Of a DNA stretch of 24,989 nt, positions 16,376 to 24,194 are shown in pieces. The notes beneath the pieces are model-generated. The model searched no databases and had not been told where the DNA came from. It saw only the letters and a list, made by a program, of their open reading frames with translations. Each line of letters opens with the position of its first letter. Position 1 is the stretch's first letter. A program made the position numbers and the translations under genes. This DNA comes from Scatosoma sp045660225 (GTDB taxonomy: Bacteria; Bacillota; Clostridia; Christensenellales; Borkfalkiaceae). Where the stretch lies: assembly GCA_045660225.1 (NCBI GenBank), contig JAZRDK010000011.1, positions 1 through 24,989 of the forward strand, in the 5' to 3' direction.

Positions 16376-18490
16376 TCAATCCGTACACGGTACGTTCTTT
16401 TTGCTGATAAAACGGAATTCTGTCCGCCTTCTATAGAAGTCCACGTCGACAACTTTCACACGAATTTCTTCGCCGATGGTAAACGTGTCTTTACCTACAA
16501 GCGCAAAGCGTTCGGGTACGAATTCGTATTCTCCGCGCAAACTTTCAACGGGGATAAAGCCTTCCACCGTATTCGGCAATTCCGCAAACAAGCCAAAATT
16601 CGTTACGCCCGAAACGACGGCGTCGTACGTTTTACCGATACGCTCGCTCATGAACATCGTCTTATACAAATCGTCTACGTCGCGTTCAGCGTCCGTCGCT
16701 CTTCTCTCGCGTTCTGACGACTGTTTTGCAATGCCTTCGACAACGCCCGAATACCGCTCTAACGCGGTGGGATAACCGCCGTTTATAATCTGTTTGATAA
16801 TTCTGTGGATGCAAAGGTCGGGATAACGTCGAATCGGGGACGTAAAATGGCAATAACACGCGCTTGCAAGCCCGAAATGCCCAAGATTTTCCGCCGAATA
16901 TCTCGCCTTTTGCATCGAGCGTAGCATAACGCGGTTGAGCACGGGGAATAAGGGCAAATCCTTTGCCGATTTCAAAAGGTTTTGATAATCGTAGGGTTTA
17001 ACGTCGTCCGCGCGGAATCTTGCTTTAAGCCCCAACGTTTCCGCAAACGCGCGAAAAAGCGTTGCCTTTTCTTCGCCGGGTTTTTCGTGTACGCGATAAA
17101 CGAAGGGGGCTTCAATCGATTGCATATACTCCGCAACCGTTTCGTTGGCAAGCACCATAAACGCTTCGATGATTTCGTGAGAAAAACGGTGGGGCGAAGC
17201 GGGGATGACAATTTCGTTTTTATCGCTTAGATAAATTTTCGCTTCTTTCACGTCTAACGAAACGTTGCCACGCTTGTCGCGCATCGTTTGTAAAATCTTC
17301 GTCAATTCGGCAAAGAGTGGCACCATGTCTTTAACGAGCGGGAATTTTTTTGTCGTTTTCTCGTTGTTTTCAAGAATATCCATCACTTCGTCGTACGTCA
17401 TTTTGTACGTCGAACGGATGACGCCTTCCACAATCTCGCTGTCTACGACGACGCCTTTTTCGTTGATTTTCATAAGGCAGGACAACGTCAACCTGTCTTC
17501 GCCTTCGTTTAAAGAACAAATGCCGTTGGAGAGCGCGCGCGGTAGCATAGGCAAAACTCTGTCGGGGAAATATACGCTTGTTCCACGTTCGAAGGCTTCT
17601 TCGTCTAAGGCGGAGCGATAGGGAACGTAATGCGTAACGTCGGCGATGTGCACGCCCAAAAGATAATGCCCGTCTACCTTTTCTAAGGATACGGCGTCGT
17701 CAATATCGCGCGTGTCCGCGCCGTCGATGGTTACGATAATTTTGTCCCTGAAATCGCGTCGGTTTGCGTATTCACTTTCCAAAATACCACGATTTTTTAA
17801 GCGTTCGGCGTCCTTTTCACAGCGCGCGGGAAATTCTTCTTTTAAGTTGTAACTGCGGATAATCGACAGTTCTTCTGCGAAAAAATCGTCTTCATCGCCA
17901 AGCACTTCCACAATTTCGCCACCGGGGGCTTTGCCTCGCGGGTAGGACGTGATTTTTGCAACGGCTTTTACGCCGTTTTTAATTTCAAAACAATCGGAAA
18001 GGGGGATATAAATTTCCGTCGAAAACTTCTTTTCGTCGGGGATTAGATATCCTGCGCGCCTGTCGCGACGGAAAACGCCGACCACCCTATCGTATCCGCG
18101 TTGTAAGATGCGTATCACCGCGCCTTCGTCGTCGCTGTCGGTGAATACGCGCTCGATGAGCACCGTGTCCCCGTGCAACGCCCCGTGAAGACTCTTTTTC
18201 GGGATAAAGAAATCTTTTTTGTAGGTGTCTTTGTCGTCGGGGATAAGGAAGGCAAAACCGCGCTCGTGCCCGGAAATCGTGCCTTTTATCAGTCCCAACT
18301 GTTCAATCGTTCCGTACCTGCCCCCGTCGTTTTGGAATAATTTGCCTTTTTCGCACAATTCGTCCAAAGCGGAAACAAGGCGTTGCTTTTCACGGTAGGG
18401 CAAGTTTAGCGCCTTTAAGATTTCGCCTGCGGTGGCGTTTGAAAGTTCGCCGTCCAAAAACAGCGAAAGTAATTTTTCGTGTAATCCCAA
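16376..18490 (-). CDS. rnr: Ribonuclease R
   Basis: 704 residues from a TTG start at 18490. The frame also allows GTG at 18499, but that codon overlaps the strong GGGAGG ribosome binding site (18499-18504), whereas TTG lies eight bases beyond it. Domains: N-terminal winged helix (about 1-65), two cold-shock domains (about 65-210), the RNB nuclease with ADTRDIDDAVS (Asp ladder near 259-265) and RRYPDLCIHR, and a C-terminal S1 domain (YDAVVSGVTNFGLFAELPNTVEGFIPV). RNase R is a 3'-5' exoribonuclease that digests structured RNA and non-stop mRNA. secG lies upstream with a terminator hairpin between; no separate promoter was found, so rnr may depend on read-through. The codons for NDGGRYGT contain one GGGGGCAGGTACG site. 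Confidence 0.95.
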   Translation of the reverse strand: MGLHEKLLSLFLDGELSNATAGEILKALNLPYREKQRLVSALDELCEKGKLFQNDGGRYGTIEQLGLIKGTISGHERGFAFLIPDDKDTYKKDFFIPKKSLHGALHGDTVLIERVFTDSDDEGAVIRILQRGYDRVVGVFRRDRRAGYLIPDEKKFSTEIYIPLSDCFEIKNGVKAVAKITSYPRGKAPGGEIVEVLGDEDDFFAEELSIIRSYNLKEEFPARCEKDAERLKNRGILESEYANRRDFRDKIIVTIDGADTRDIDDAVSLEKVDGHYLLGVHIADVTHYVPYRSALDEEAFERGTSVYFPDRVLPMLPRALSNGICSLNEGEDRLTLSCLMKINEKGVVVDSEIVEGVIRSTYKMTYDEVMDILENNEKTTKKFPLVKDMVPLFAELTKILQTMRDKRGNVSLDVKEAKIYLSDKNEIVIPASPHRFSHEIIEAFMVLANETVAEYMQSIEAPFVYRVHEKPGEEKATLFRAFAETLGLKARFRADDVKPYDYQNLLKSAKDLPLFPVLNRVMLRSMQKARYSAENLGHFGLASACYCHFTSPIRRYPDLCIHRIIKQIINGGYPTALERYSGVVEGIAKQSSERERRATDAERDVDDLYKTMFMSERIGKTYDAVVSGVTNFGLFAELPNTVEGFIPVESLRGEYEFVPERFALVGKDTFTIGEEIRVKVVDVDFYRRRTEFRFISKKNVPCTD
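18313..18328 (-). repeat. GGGGGCAGGTACG motif, site in rnr
   Basis: The 16 bases GACGGGGGCAGGTACG on the minus (coding) strand are identical to the deacetylase site but read in a different frame (GAC GGG GGC AGG TAC). Confidence 0.75.
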
Positions 18491-18526
18491 AACTATCACC
18501 TCCCTTGGGACGGGTAAAAAGGAAAT

Positions 18527-18555
18527 AAAAACGGCGACTTATTGAAAAGTCGCCG
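18527..18555 (-). terminator. Terminator/attenuator between secG and rnr
   Basis: On the minus strand CGGCGACTT pairs with AAGTCGCCG (9 bp, loop TTCAAT) and is followed by five U. It lies 20 bases after the secG stop and about 22 bases before the rnr ribosome binding site. Confidence 0.85.
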
Positions 18556-18575
18556 ATTAAAGAATCTCGTGTAAA

Positions 18576-18869
18576 TTAGCCGAAGATAATGGGCAATACG
18601 TAGAAGGTAATGGAGAAGACGACGAGAAGTGCCAAACAAATCCACGTCCATTTCTTCATCTTCGCTTCGATGGATTTACCCTTGTTCTTGCCGAAGAAGG
18701 TTTCGCTGGAACCACCAAGCGCATCAATACCACTAGAGTTGCTCTGTTGCAATAATACGAGAATAATCGCCGCGACTGCGAAAACCGCCATAATGATAAT
18801 CAAGGCGATGCTGAGCGCTGCAAAAGTGCTGTAAAAGTCAATAGCTTTGTCTAATAAAATATTCAACAT
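18576..18869 (-). CDS. secG: Preprotein translocase subunit SecG
   Basis: 97 residues with the SecG two-helix hairpin: helix 1 (about 17-40, LSIALIIIMAVFAVAAIILVLLQQ), the conserved loop SSGIDALGGSSETFFGKNKGKS, and helix 2 (about 73-95). Typical SecG has about 75-80 residues; the extra 15-20 at the N-terminus (MLNILLDKAIDFYSTFA) are unusual but start at an ATG with AAAGGA eight bases upstream. SecG sits beside SecYE in the membrane and supports SecA-driven export. The order secG-rnr-smpB is conserved in many Bacillota. It has its own strong promoter at 18911-18939. Confidence 0.93.
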   Translation of the reverse strand: MLNILLDKAIDFYSTFAALSIALIIIMAVFAVAAIILVLLQQSNSSGIDALGGSSETFFGKNKGKSIEAKMKKWTWICLALLVVFSITFYVLPIIFG

Positions 18870-18910
18870 TGTTTTAATCCTTTCGTCTATATTTCTTAAA
18901 ATACGAATTG

Positions 18911-18939
18911 ATTATAGCATACTTAAAGAAATATCGCAA
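18911..18939 (-). promoter_or_regulatory. Promoter of secG (extended -10)
   Basis: On the minus strand TTGCGA, a 17-base spacer, and TATAAT preceded by TGC. It lies between the gpmI stop and the secG start. Confidence 0.85.
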
Positions 18940-18989
18940 CTATTTTTGCTGTAAAAATCTTAAAAAATTCTAATTTTCGGGGCGGATAC

Positions 18990-20561
18990 TTACTTAATCA
19001 AGCTCTTACCCGTCATTTCTTTGGGTTGGGGCAATTTCATCATATCCAAAAGCGTAGGCGCAAGGTCGGCAAGGACGCCGTCTTCACGAAGGCTTACGTG
19101 TTTGTATTCTTCGGAAACGAGAATAACGGGCACGGGGAAGGTCGTGTGTTGGGTAAACGCCGTTACGCCGTCGTCGGCAATCATTTGGTCGGCGTTGCCG
19201 TGGTCAGCGGTAACCAACGCGCTACCACCCATTGCAAGAATTTTGTCTACGACTTTCTTAACGCACTCGTCAACGGCGGTAACCGCCTTTTCAGCTGCTT
19301 CCATAATGCCCGTGTGTCCAACCATATCGCAGTTTGCAAAGTTCAAAATTACGACGTCGTATTCGCCCGAATCAAGTTCTTCCAAAACCTTTTCCGTTAC
19401 GGGATACGCGCTCATTTCAGGTTGCAAATCGTAGGTTGCTACTTTCGGCGAAGGGATTACGATACGCGTTTCGCCTTCAACGGGCGCTTCTAATTCCGCG
19501 TTGAAGAAGAAGGTTACGTGCGCGTATTTTTCCGTTTCCGCGATATGGAGCTGTTTTAATCCCAAGGACGAAACGTACTGAGGCAAAGTGTTCGTGATGT
19601 CGTCGGGAGGGAACGCCACGCCAACGTCTTCAAACGAAGAATCGTACACCGCAAAACCCACGTACGTCGGCGCAAGGAAACCCGTTTTTCTTTCAAAACC
19701 AAGCGTTGCGCCCGTCTTTGCGTCCGTAAAAGGAAAGTTCTTTTGCGAGAACATTCTCGAAATTTGTCTTGCTCTGTCGGGGCGGAAGTTAAAGCAAATA
19801 ATGCTGTCGCCGTTTTCAATAAGGGCGACGGGTTTGCCGTTTTTCGTAAGGTTGGTGGGAAGGATGAATTCGTCAGTTACGCCCTGTGCGTAGGATGCGT
19901 TCAACGCGTCTTCCGCCGTGCCTTCAAACTGTACGCCCGTACCAAGCGTCAACATATCGTAAGCCTTTTCTTCACGCTCCCAGTTGTTGTCGCGGTCCAT
20001 GGCGTAATATCTGCCCGAAACGGACGCGATTTCACCAAAGCCCAACTCGTCCATTTTCGCCTGCAAATCCTTCAAAAATCCTGCACCGGAAGTGGGTGCA
20101 ACGTCGCGACCATCGGTGAACGCGTGCACGTATACGTTGTCAAGACCTTCGTTCTTCGCCATTTGAATCAAAGCATACAGGTGTTCCGTGTGGCTATGCA
20201 CGCCACCCGTCGAAACCAAACCGTAAAGGTGCAATTTCTTGCCGTTCGTTTTCGCCGTGTGCATGGCACGAAGCAATTCCGCGTTCTTGAAAAATTCGCC
20301 GTTTCTGATGTCTTTCGTAATCTTCGTAAGGTCTTGGTAAACGATACGCCCAGCACCGATGTTCAAATGTCCAACTTCGCTGTTGCCCATTTGCCCGTCG
20401 GGAAGTCCAACCGACATACCGCTTGCGCCAAGCGTAGCGCTAGGGTATTCCTTCTTCAATGCGTTGACGTTTTTGCTCCCAGCCGAAACGATTGCGTTTC
20501 CTTTCTCGCTGGGGTTTAATCCATAACCGTCCATGATGATAATTGCATAAGGTTTCTTCAT
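18990..20561 (-). CDS. gpmI: 2,3-bisphosphoglycerate-independent phosphoglycerate mutase
   Basis: 523 residues (family about 510). Landmarks: DGYG (11-14), the phosphoserine nucleophile in MGNSEVGHLNIGAGR (Ser61), HAFTDGRDVAP, RYYAMDRDNNWERE, FNFRPDRARQ, NFANCDMVGHTG and the metal site ADHGNAD. It interconverts 3- and 2-phosphoglycerate using two Mn ions. ATG 20561 has GGAGG eight bases upstream. It lies downstream of pgk and tpiA on the same strand, so these three glycolytic genes probably form one cluster, but a terminator-like hairpin and 122-bp repeats lie between tpiA and gpmI. No clear terminator follows the gene before the secG promoter. Confidence 0.96.
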   Translation of the reverse strand: MKKPYAIIIMDGYGLNPSEKGNAIVSAGSKNVNALKKEYPSATLGASGMSVGLPDGQMGNSEVGHLNIGAGRIVYQDLTKITKDIRNGEFFKNAELLRAMHTAKTNGKKLHLYGLVSTGGVHSHTEHLYALIQMAKNEGLDNVYVHAFTDGRDVAPTSGAGFLKDLQAKMDELGFGEIASVSGRYYAMDRDNNWEREEKAYDMLTLGTGVQFEGTAEDALNASYAQGVTDEFILPTNLTKNGKPVALIENGDSIICFNFRPDRARQISRMFSQKNFPFTDAKTGATLGFERKTGFLAPTYVGFAVYDSSFEDVGVAFPPDDITNTLPQYVSSLGLKQLHIAETEKYAHVTFFFNAELEAPVEGETRIVIPSPKVATYDLQPEMSAYPVTEKVLEELDSGEYDVVILNFANCDMVGHTGIMEAAEKAVTAVDECVKKVVDKILAMGGSALVTADHGNADQMIADDGVTAFTQHTTFPVPVILVSEEYKHVSLREDGVLADLAPTLLDMMKLPQPKEMTGKSLIK

Positions 20562-20573
20562 TTTAAGTCCTCC

Positions 20574-20940
20574 AAAACGCTTATTTACGTCGCAATACGT
20601 CGTCGAAGCTGTGTGCGCCTTGCTCGTGTACGTCTATGTACACTCCCGTCGGCGTACGCGCTTCTCCTTGTCTTGCTCGCAACTAAGCGTTTTTCAATTT
20701 TTAATTTTACGTCGCAATACGTCGTTGAAGCTGTGTACGCCTTGCTCGTGTACGTCTATGTACACTCCCGTCGGTGTACGCGCTTCTCCTTGTCTTGCTT
20801 TGAGCTAAGCGTTTTTAATTTTCTAATTTTCCGTCGCAATACTTCGTCGAAACTGTGCGCGCCTTGCTTGTGTACGTTGCAATACGTCGTCGAAATTCCG
20901 CTCGCCTTGCTTATAATTAAACGTTTTTCAATTTTTTCAA
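20574..20940. repeat. 122-bp tandem repeat (two full copies, one shortened double copy)
   Basis: Unit starts lie at about 20584, 20706 and 20828, exactly 122 bases apart. Units 1 and 2 differ at only about a dozen positions; unit 3 matches for about 45 bases, then jumps back to a fresh repeat start near 20874 and continues with the unit end (internal deletion). Each unit starts with CGTCGCAATACGTCG and ends with TAAGCGTTTT (20684-20693, 20806-20815; variant TAAACGTTTT 20918-20927); an inverse copy, AAAACGCTTA, stands at 20574-20583, like terminal inverted repeats. Inside each full unit, two alternative stems are possible: GTGTAC-GTACAC and GTAYRC-GTGTAC. The plus-strand ORFs here (Cys/Arg/Ser-rich) look spurious. 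This fills the 458-bp gap between gpmI and tpiA. Confidence 0.85.
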
Positions 20941-20943
20941 ATT

Positions 20944-21000
20944 AGTCAAAAAAACAAAATAGTGGGGGCAGGTACGCGTTGAACGACGGAACTTGCCCCC
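20944..21000 (-). terminator. Hairpin after tpiA built from two GGGGGCAGGT-like arms
   Basis: GGGGGCAGGT (20964-20973) pairs with ACTTGCCCCC (20991-21000, one G-U), loop 17 bases. On the minus strand it is followed by a T-rich stretch (CTATTTTGTTTTTTT). It lies about 20 bases downstream of the tpiA stop and probably terminates or attenuates the pgk-tpiA message. Confidence 0.6.
20964..20976 (+). repeat. GGGGGCAGGTACG motif, intergenic site
   Basis: A perfect 13-mer on the plus strand; an imperfect inverted partner (GGGGGCAAGT on the minus strand, 20991-21000) completes a hairpin. It is the only complete site outside a gene. Confidence 0.7.
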
Positions 21001-21019
21001 AAATATTCGCTAAAAACGA

Positions 21020-21766
21020 TTATTTGTCGAAGTTGACGATAGCTGCAAAATCGGGTGCTTTCAAGGACGCGCCACCGATAAGACCGCCGTCGATTTCGGA
21101 CATAGCCATAAGTTCTTTGCAGTTGCCTGCGTTCATACTGCCACCGTACTGGATACGAACGGCTTCCGCACATTTCGGGCAGAACATTTCGCCGATGGTT
21201 TTACGGATGAACGCGATGGTTTCGTTTGCTTGTTCAGCGGTAGCCGTCTTGCCCGTGCCGATAGCCCAACCGGGTTCGTACGCGATGACGACTTTCGTGA
21301 TTTCTTCAATGCCCTTAAGACCTTCGTGGATTTGCGTAGCAAGCACTTCTTCCGTCTTGCCCGTTTCTCTTTCTTCCAGCGATTCGCCGATGCAAACGAT
21401 AGGGGTAAGACCAGCGCTTAAAGCGGTAAGCGTTCTCTTGTTTACCGTTTCGTCCGTTTCGCCGAAGTATTGACGGCGTTCGCTGTGGCCGATGATGACG
21501 TATTCTACGCCGTATTCAAGAAGCATTGCCGCGGAAATTTCGCCCGTGTAAGCGCCTTTTTCAGCAAAGTGTACGTTTTCTGCGCCAAGCTTAATGTTCG
21601 TGCCTTTCAAAGCTTCGCTGATTGCGGGGATATTGATAGCAGGTACGCAAACGACTACGTCGCAGTTTGCGTCCGTAACCAAGGGAGCGATTGCGTTGAC
21701 AAGCGCAACACCCTGCGATGCCGTATTGTTCATTTTCCAGTTGCCTGCAATGATGGGTTTTCTCAT
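21020..21766 (-). CDS. tpiA: Triosephosphate isomerase
   Basis: 248 residues, the usual TIM-barrel length. Active-site residues are present: Asn9 and Lys11 in GNWKMN, His94 in IIGHSERR, Glu164 in IAYEPGWAIGTG, and the phosphate loop near the end (YGGSMNAGN, GGLIGGASL). It interconverts dihydroxyacetone phosphate and glyceraldehyde 3-phosphate. ATG 21766 with AGGAG eight bases upstream. It follows pgk by 80 bases that contain a stem-loop without a proper U-tract, so read-through from pgk is likely. Confidence 0.97.
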   Translation of the reverse strand: MRKPIIAGNWKMNNTASQGVALVNAIAPLVTDANCDVVVCVPAINIPAISEALKGTNIKLGAENVHFAEKGAYTGEISAAMLLEYGVEYVIIGHSERRQYFGETDETVNKRTLTALSAGLTPIVCIGESLEERETGKTEEVLATQIHEGLKGIEEITKVVIAYEPGWAIGTGKTATAEQANETIAFIRKTIGEMFCPKCAEAVRIQYGGSMNAGNCKELMAMSEIDGGLIGGASLKAPDFAAIVNFDK

Positions 21767-21811
21767 GATTATTCTCCTAAATGTAATTTTTTATAAAAGC
21801 AAAACGCAAGG

Positions 21812-21834
21812 AAAGGGCAACGACGTTGCCCTTT
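21812..21834 (-). promoter_or_regulatory. Stem-loop between pgk and tpiA
   Basis: A perfect 10-bp stem AAAGGGCAAC / GTTGCCCTTT with a three-base loop. On the minus strand it is followed by CCTTGCGTTTTGCTTTT, too interrupted for a strong terminator; it could be a weak terminator or an mRNA processing/stability element that sets different levels of pgk and tpiA. Confidence 0.6.
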
Positions 21835-21846
21835 GCCCACAAGGTT

Positions 21847-23163
21847 TTATTTATCGTTCAAACAAGCAATGCCGGGAAGGACTTTGCCTTCAAAAAGTTC
21901 AAGCGAAGCACCGCCACCCGTCGAGATGTGCGTCATCTTGTCTGCGTAGCCAAGCACTTGAACAGCCGCCGCGGAGTCGCCACCGCCGATAATCGTCGTT
22001 GCTTTGCCGTATGCGTTTGCAAGCGACTGAGCAACAGCCTTCGTGCCTTCTGCAAGAATCGGGTTTTCGAAAACGCCCATAGGGCCGTTCCAAATCACCG
22101 ATTTCGCGTTTGCAACTGCGTCTGCATAAATCTTCTTCGTTTCAGGGCCGATGTCAAGACCCATCATGTCGTCGGGGATAGGCATGGACGAAACGACCGT
22201 CGTGTCGATGGGCGCGTCGATGGGGTTGGGGAATTCTTTCGCCGCAACGGTGTCTACGGGAAGAAGAATTTTCTTGGCAAGGCTTTCTGCCTTTGCCATC
22301 ATTTCGTTGCAGTAATCGATTTTTTCGTCGTCTACGAGCGAGTTGCCGATTTTGCCACCCTTAGCCTTCAAGAATGTGTATGCCATACCGCCACCGATAA
22401 CGAGCGTATCGCATTTTTCAAGAAGGTTGGAAATAACGTTAAGCTTGTCCGCAACCTTTGCACCGCCGAGAATTGCAACGAAAGGTCTTTCGGGGTTTTC
22501 AAGCGTGTCTGCCATAACGGAGAGTTCTTTTTCGATAAGGAAACCGCAAGCCGCCGTTTCAACCAAACCTTCTTCCACGATACCAGCGGTAGAAGAGTGG
22601 GAGCGGTGCGCCGTACCAAACGCGTCGTTTACGTAGACTTCGCAATAGCTTGCAAGTGCCTGCATAAATTCAGGCGCTTTCTTTTCTTCGCCTTTATGGA
22701 AACGAAGGTTTTCCAAAAGTACGCATTCGCCTTCTTTACAAGCGTTAACCTTTGCCTTTGCGTCTTCGCCGATAACGTCGGTTGCAAACGCAACTTTACC
22801 ATCAAGCAATTCGTTCAAACGGTTGGCAACGGGTGCAAGCGTCAATTTCTTGACGTCTTTCTTTGCTTTTTCAAGGAATTCTTCCGTAGCGCGTGCTTGT
22901 TCGGATTCGGGCAAAGCGGCAACTTTAGCCTTTTCCTTCTTGTTGAGTTCAAGCTTAGCGTCGAATACGTTGTGGGGTTTGCCCATGTGCGAGCAAAGCA
23001 CAACTTTTGCGCCCTGTTCCATCAAATATTTGATGGTGGGAAGTGCGCCGATAATACGGTTTTCATCGGTGATAACGCCGTCTTTCATAGGCACGTTGAA
23101 ATCACATCTGACGAGAACTTTTTTGCCTTTTACGTCTACGTCTTTTACGGTTTTCTTATTCAT
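21847..23163 (-). CDS. pgk: Phosphoglycerate kinase (with an inserted Lys/Glu-rich segment)
   Basis: 438 residues from ATG 23163 (MNKKTVKDVDVKGKKVLVRCDFNVP...); the frame is open to 23250 but family alignment fixes this start. Landmarks: VLVRCDFNVP (16-25), CSHMGKP (57-63), LLENLRFH, NDAFGTAHRSHSS, AILGGAKVADK, the nucleotide-binding WNGPMGVFE and GGGDSAAAV. It makes ATP from 1,3-bisphosphoglycerate. Usual bacterial PGK has about 395 residues; the excess is one insertion at about 65-107 (NVFDAKLELNKKEKAK and following, rich in Lys, Glu and Ala) between GKP and LAPVANRL. The AAGGAG site (23177-23182) lies 13 bases before the ATG, and AGAATT/AATTCT between them can pair and shorten the distance. 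First gene of the pgk-tpiA(-gpmI) cluster; gap is not here. Confidence 0.95.
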   Translation of the reverse strand: MNKKTVKDVDVKGKKVLVRCDFNVPMKDGVITDENRIIGALPTIKYLMEQGAKVVLCSHMGKPHNVFDAKLELNKKEKAKVAALPESEQARATEEFLEKAKKDVKKLTLAPVANRLNELLDGKVAFATDVIGEDAKAKVNACKEGECVLLENLRFHKGEEKKAPEFMQALASYCEVYVNDAFGTAHRSHSSTAGIVEEGLVETAACGFLIEKELSVMADTLENPERPFVAILGGAKVADKLNVISNLLEKCDTLVIGGGMAYTFLKAKGGKIGNSLVDDEKIDYCNEMMAKAESLAKKILLPVDTVAAKEFPNPIDAPIDTTVVSSMPIPDDMMGLDIGPETKKIYADAVANAKSVIWNGPMGVFENPILAEGTKAVAQSLANAYGKATTIIGGGDSAAAVQVLGYADKMTHISTGGGASLELFEGKVLPGIACLNDK

Positions 23164-23205
23164 AGAATTAAGAATTCTCCTTACAAATATTTTTCGTACG
23201 TTACT

Positions 23206-23234
23206 ATAATACCCATTTTTTTGTCGTTTGTCAA
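23206..23234 (-). promoter_or_regulatory. Strong promoter of the pgk-tpiA cluster
   Basis: On the minus strand TTGACA, a 17-base spacer, and TATTAT. It gives a 5' UTR of roughly 35 bases and is divergent from the thyA promoter about 75 bases away. Confidence 0.87.
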
Positions 23235-23306
23235 CTTTTTCGAAAAACAATCTGCAAGAATATGCAAAAGATTTTTATTTTTTCATAGAAAAAGCAATTT
23301 TTCCTA

Positions 23307-23336
23307 TTGACGGCAGGACAGTCGTTATGTTATACT
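23307..23336 (+). promoter_or_regulatory. Promoter of thyA-folA (extended -10)
   Basis: TTGACG (23307-23312), an 18-base spacer, TATACT (23331-23336), with TGT at 23328-23330 as extended -10. Confidence 0.8.
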
Positions 23337-23363
23337 ATAACGGAATAACAAAAGAGGTGTTTT

Positions 23364-24194
23364 ATGAGCAGAGCGGACGAAATTTTTGCCCAAAATATGC
23401 AGGATATTATCGCAAACGGGTTTTGGGATACCGACCTTAACGTGCGCCCGAAATGGGAAGACGGCGCGCCTGCGCATACCGTGAAAAAATTCGGTATCGT
23501 AAACCGTTATAATTTGCAGGAAGAATTTCCTATCTTGACGATGCGCCGTACCGCGTTTAAGTCTTGCGTGGACGAATTGCTTTGGATTTGGCAAAAAAAG
23601 AGCAACAATATCCACGACTTAAATTCGCATATTTGGGACAGTTGGGCGGACGAAAACGGCTCTATCGGTAAAGCGTACGGCTATCAACTTGGCGTAAAAC
23701 ACAAGTACAAGGAAGGCGAATTCGACCAGGTGGACAGGGTGCTTTACGACTTAAAACACAACCCTGCAAGCCGTCGTATTATGACGAACATCTACAATTT
23801 CCAAGACTTGCACGAAATGGGGCTTTATCCTTGCGCGTACTCGATGACCTTCAACGTCACGGGCGATACCTTAAACGGGATTTTGAACCAGCGTTCTAAC
23901 GATATGCTCACTGCAAACAACTGGAACGTCGTACAATACGCCGTCCTTCTTATTATGTTTGCGCAGGTTTCGGGTTTGAAGGCGGGCGAACTCGTGCACG
24001 TCATTGCGGACGCGCATATCTACGATAGACATATTCCGCTTGTGGAAGAGGTGATTTCCAACCCTCAACACAAAGCGCCTAAGCTCGTTATCGACCCGTC
24101 CGTAACGAATTTCTACGATTTCACGGTAGATAGTTTTAGGCTCGAAGACTACGAGTACGAAAAATTCGATAAAAAGATACCGGTGGCAATATGA
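23364..24194 (+). CDS. thyA: Thymidylate synthase
   Basis: 276 residues, typical for ThyA. The catalytic cysteine is Cys157 in LYPCAYSMTF (most family members have PCH); NQRSNDMLTANNWNVVQYAVL is the folate/dUMP-binding block and HVIADAHIYDRHIPLVEEV the C-terminal signature, ending in PVAI. It methylates dUMP to dTMP with methylene-tetrahydrofolate, producing dihydrofolate. ATG 23364 with AAAGAGGTG just upstream. Its stop overlaps the folA start by four bases (ATGA), the classic arrangement: FolA regenerates the tetrahydrofolate consumed by ThyA. Confidence 0.96.
   Translation: MSRADEIFAQNMQDIIANGFWDTDLNVRPKWEDGAPAHTVKKFGIVNRYNLQEEFPILTMRRTAFKSCVDELLWIWQKKSNNIHDLNSHIWDSWADENGSIGKAYGYQLGVKHKYKEGEFDQVDRVLYDLKHNPASRRIMTNIYNFQDLHEMGLYPCAYSMTFNVTGDTLNGILNQRSNDMLTANNWNVVQYAVLLIMFAQVSGLKAGELVHVIADAHIYDRHIPLVEEVISNPQHKAPKLVIDPSVTNFYDFTVDSFRLEDYEYEKFDKKIPVAI

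Noticed and set aside
16354..16452. N-terminal extension of smpB
   Set aside because: The extra 33 residues do not resemble SmpB, overlap the rnr coding end, and a proper ribosome binding site precedes ATG 16353.
19743..20519. 258-residue plus-strand ORF opposite gpmI
   Set aside because: Antisense shadow of gpmI, no ribosome binding site and no recognisable domain.
20611..20945. Plus-strand ORFs of 65 and 110 residues in the spacer between gpmI and tpiA
   Set aside because: They are read from the 122-bp repeats, have no ribosome binding site, show Cys/Arg/Ser-rich low-information sequence repeating with the DNA unit, and run antisense to the cluster.
21826..23310. 494-residue plus-strand ORF opposite pgk
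   Set aside because: Shadow of pgk: it covers the same bases on the other strand, has odd Cys/Phe/His/Arg composition, no family resemblance and no ribosome binding site, whereas pgk is certain.
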